Shown: one piece after another, positions 34,941-36,816 of the stretch | Numbering within the stretch: position 1 is the first letter of the stretch | Layout: every line of letters starts with the position of its first letter | Assembly (NCBI GenBank): GCA_012519775.1 | Contig: JAAYPN010000107.1 | Location: forward strand, 1 to 36,816 | Reading direction: 5' to 3' | Length of the DNA: 36,816 bases | From: Aeromonadales bacterium | GTDB lineage: Bacteria > Pseudomonadota > Gammaproteobacteria > Enterobacterales > Succinivibrionaceae | Notes under the pieces: model-generated | What the model saw: only the letters and a program-made list of their open reading frames with translations | Databases searched by the model: none | Told to the model about the DNA's origin: nothing | Translations under genes and position numbers: made by a program

Positions 34941-36593
34941 TTATTTATTGATTTCTTTGTGAGATAGATTTTCGAAATTATATTTTCTTGGATCAAAGAG
35001 CTCATTTAACAGAGAATATGCTTTTTCCTGCAACATGGAGGCGCTATCTAATACTTGTGCTTTTTCAAAGAGTTGCAGGATATTTTCTGAGCGGATGGAC
35101 AGTCCGTAAATCTCAATTCCATTATTTTTTGCATACTCGAAACAATTTTTAACGTTTGCAATTGAATCTGGCATTCCATCTGTAATTACTAAAATGATAT
35201 TTCGGTTACACTCTAAAGCGTGAGCCTTTTTAAAGGCAAACCAGAGGCTTTGAGCAAGCGGTGTTGACCCCCTTGGTTTCTGATCAAAACGTGATGATAC
35301 CCTCGAGGCTCTTTCATTTTCTCTTAATGCAACTTCAAATTCAGAATCAAAGCCTGGGAAAAATGTAACCATCGATTTAATGCCGTCAATGCCTTCAATA
35401 GCTAAAGCAAGCATTAAAGCTGCCTTACATGCCTCATAGGCTCTTGATTTGTCAGAATTATCTGTTGAGAGCATAGAGCAGGAGACATCAACTAATACAT
35501 GAAATGAGGTTGAAAAATCAGTCTGCTCTATCTTTCCTTTAAAAATATCCTCAACACCAACACAGGCCTTCTGCGCTTTATATGGATCAATTTTCCTGCC
35601 GTAAACAGTAGATGATCCTAATGATTCCACATATGCTCTTACCTTTTGCGATAGCGCTCTTCTTAAGCCATAGGTATCAGCTAAATCATTGATAAAATCG
35701 CTTCGGCCAGGGGGACACTCGTTTTCATGAAATAAACCTAAATCCTCTCTTGAAGAGCTGATTGCACAGTTTGAATTCTCCTCAAGGATTGTGCTTGGAG
35801 CTTTTGATGGGGTTACTTTGGTTATATCGTCTTTTGTCCTTCTTTTGAATTTAATCATCTCAGTGACAAATGTTGATTTTTCTTCATGACCACCTTCTGA
35901 GATTTCTTCATAAATGTCATCGTTTTTACAATATTGATTCTCAAGTTTTGGCTCTTTTGAATAATCAACATTCACCAGCACATTAAGAATTTTAGTTACT
36001 AATTCATTAACCTCATGAGAATTCTTTGCCTCGGCGTTTTTTCTAACAATTTTTGCAATCTGATTAATTCTTTTAGGGGTGATGCGCTTTCTTAAATGAA
36101 AATACAAAAACGCAGCTCGCTTTCGTGAGGATGAAAACTTCTGACAGTAGGATTGAGCATAAGTTTGCACAAAAGAACATACTACATTCAAAAGAACACT
36201 CTGATTTATCCTGCTGCAGAAGTTCTGCCAGCTCTTCTCATAATAATCATTCAATAAGGACAGGTTCTCGTATACACCGATGTATTCACGGGAAATTAAA
36301 GTTTCAATGCGCGAGTCCTCTAGGATATTAAAGAGAGAAAAACCAAGAAAGAAACCTTTGATTTTGTTCTCTTTTAAAAGTGAAAAATCTGTATATCTGA
36401 TGTGTGCAGATTCATGAGCTAAAAAACCATAAGCGAGTCTTGATTTAACAGGGTTATTGATATCAAGTCTGGGAATAGTGATTACCTTACCGTTTGTATA
36501 GGCAAGTGATCCCTGCATTTTTACAGTTATACCAAACAGTTTTGCATAATTGTTTACCATGATAGGTAAAGCCTGGCTCATATCAAATGCCAT
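34941..36593 (-). CDS. CobT-like VWA-domain protein with N-terminal HExxH motif
   Basis: 550 aa. The N-terminal domain has HESAH (60-64) in GFLAHESAHIRYTDF and FNILEDSRIE (88-97), the paired motifs seen in CobT-like and phage/plasmid VWA proteins; they suggest a metal site. A charged middle region (about 215-300) links to a C-terminal von Willebrand A domain. Its MIDAS is complete: Asp369, Ser371 and Ser373 in DVSCS, Thr444 in GSTPL, and Asp472 in TDGMPD. Such proteins usually pair with a MoxR/CobS-type AAA+ ATPase, which is not visible here but could lie to the right. There is no cobalamin gene in the window, so cobaltochelatase function is doubtful. The stop lies 46 bases before the queA start. 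The role is unknown. Confidence 0.75.
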   Translation of the reverse strand: MAFDMSQALPIMVNNYAKLFGITVKMQGSLAYTNGKVITIPRLDINNPVKSRLAYGFLAHESAHIRYTDFSLLKENKIKGFFLGFSLFNILEDSRIETLISREYIGVYENLSLLNDYYEKSWQNFCSRINQSVLLNVVCSFVQTYAQSYCQKFSSSRKRAAFLYFHLRKRITPKRINQIAKIVRKNAEAKNSHEVNELVTKILNVLVNVDYSKEPKLENQYCKNDDIYEEISEGGHEEKSTFVTEMIKFKRRTKDDITKVTPSKAPSTILEENSNCAISSSREDLGLFHENECPPGRSDFINDLADTYGLRRALSQKVRAYVESLGSSTVYGRKIDPYKAQKACVGVEDIFKGKIEQTDFSTSFHVLVDVSCSMLSTDNSDKSRAYEACKAALMLALAIEGIDGIKSMVTFFPGFDSEFEVALRENERASRVSSRFDQKPRGSTPLAQSLWFAFKKAHALECNRNIILVITDGMPDSIANVKNCFEYAKNNGIEIYGLSIRSENILQLFEKAQVLDSASMLQEKAYSLLNELFDPRKYNFENLSHKEINK

Positions 36594-36816
36594 GATTATC
36601 CTCTTTTAGAAAAATTTACTTTCATTATCAGAGGCCAAAAATACGAACCGTTTTTTTTAGTGCTAAAAAATGCCACTTAATCAAAAAATAATTTATTAAC
36701 TCAACTTTTGCATTTCAAAAATTGAGTAAAAACGTTAAATATTAACGGTCTAGCACCGGTTTTGCTCTTTAAAATATGATTTTTGATTATGAAGCCTTAG
36801 GTGGTATGTAAATACA
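36594..36816. other. Region upstream of the VWA gene to the right edge
   Basis: No gene is supported in these 223 bases. An inverted repeat at 36699-36710 / 36716-36727 (ACTCAAC... and ...ATTGAGT, one mismatch, 5-base loop) could end an upstream minus-strand transcript or be an operator. The palindrome CGTTAAATATTAACG is at 36733-36747. The tract is very AT-rich, so several -10-like hexamers are meaningless on their own. Confidence 0.5.

Noticed and set aside
36665-36685. Sigma-54-like element upstream of the VWA gene (minus strand GTGGCATTTTTTAGCA)
   Set aside because: The GG to GC distance is 9, not 10 bases, so it should not function as a sigma-54 promoter.
36776-36811. Plus-strand mini-ORF of 11 codons (MIFDYEALGGM) at the right edge
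   Set aside because: It is too short and lacks a ribosome-binding site; it stops within the window.

Overview
The window is AT-rich chromosomal DNA from a flagellated gammaproteobacterium. The evidence is the gene order rlmN-rodZ-ispG-hisS-yfgM-bamB-der, the block queA-tgt-yajC-secD-secF, an NlpI lipoprotein, a long fused PurL, and Vibrio/Aeromonas-type polar-flagellum genes (FlgO, FlgT, FlrB, FlrC). A member of Aeromonadales such as Succinivibrionaceae is my best guess, but the sequence alone does not prove it. UGA acts as a stop and nothing suggests a plasmid or phage.

Layout. 1-2.3 kb: divergent flgO (cut by the left edge) and flgT, sharing a compact sigma-54 promoter region. 2.37-2.45 kb: tRNA-Arg(CCU), then a gene-free stretch with a degenerate direct repeat. 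2.8-7.1 kb, minus strand: an IclR regulator, the two-component pair flrC/flrB behind a near-consensus sigma-54 promoter, and a MoeB/ThiF-type E1-like enzyme whose usual catalytic Cys is Ser. 7.2-11.1 kb: purL. 11.4-14.8 kb, plus strand: a 46-codon Arg-rich small ORF, then a sigma-54-driven fliS / FliT-like / Maf (flagellin glycosylation) operon. 14.8-24.2 kb, minus strand: the rlmN-to-der housekeeping operon, in which RodZ, BamB and Der carry unusual extensions. 24.4-24.6 kb: a 71-aa orphan on the plus strand. 24.6-36.6 kb, minus strand: cobB, pepB, an atypical IscS-like desulfurase, an SmtB/ArsR zinc-type sensor, nlpI, secF, secD, yajC, tgt, queA and a CobT-like VWA protein carrying HExxH.

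How the parts work together. Four sigma-54 elements (for flgO, flgT, flrBC and fliS) form a local flagellar regulon. By analogy with Vibrio, an FlrA-type activator encoded elsewhere would drive flrBC, and FlrC would drive the other three. The most unusual block is arsR-iscS-pepB. It keeps the outer genes of the enterobacterial isc-pepB region but lacks iscU, iscA, hscBA and fdx, and it has a predicted zinc sensor where IscR would sit. Several starts were moved from the longest open frame on the basis of ribosome-binding sites and homology: secD (GTG 32092), queA (GTG 34894), rlmN (ATG 24219), bamB (ATG 18249) and the FliT-like gene (ATG 12139).
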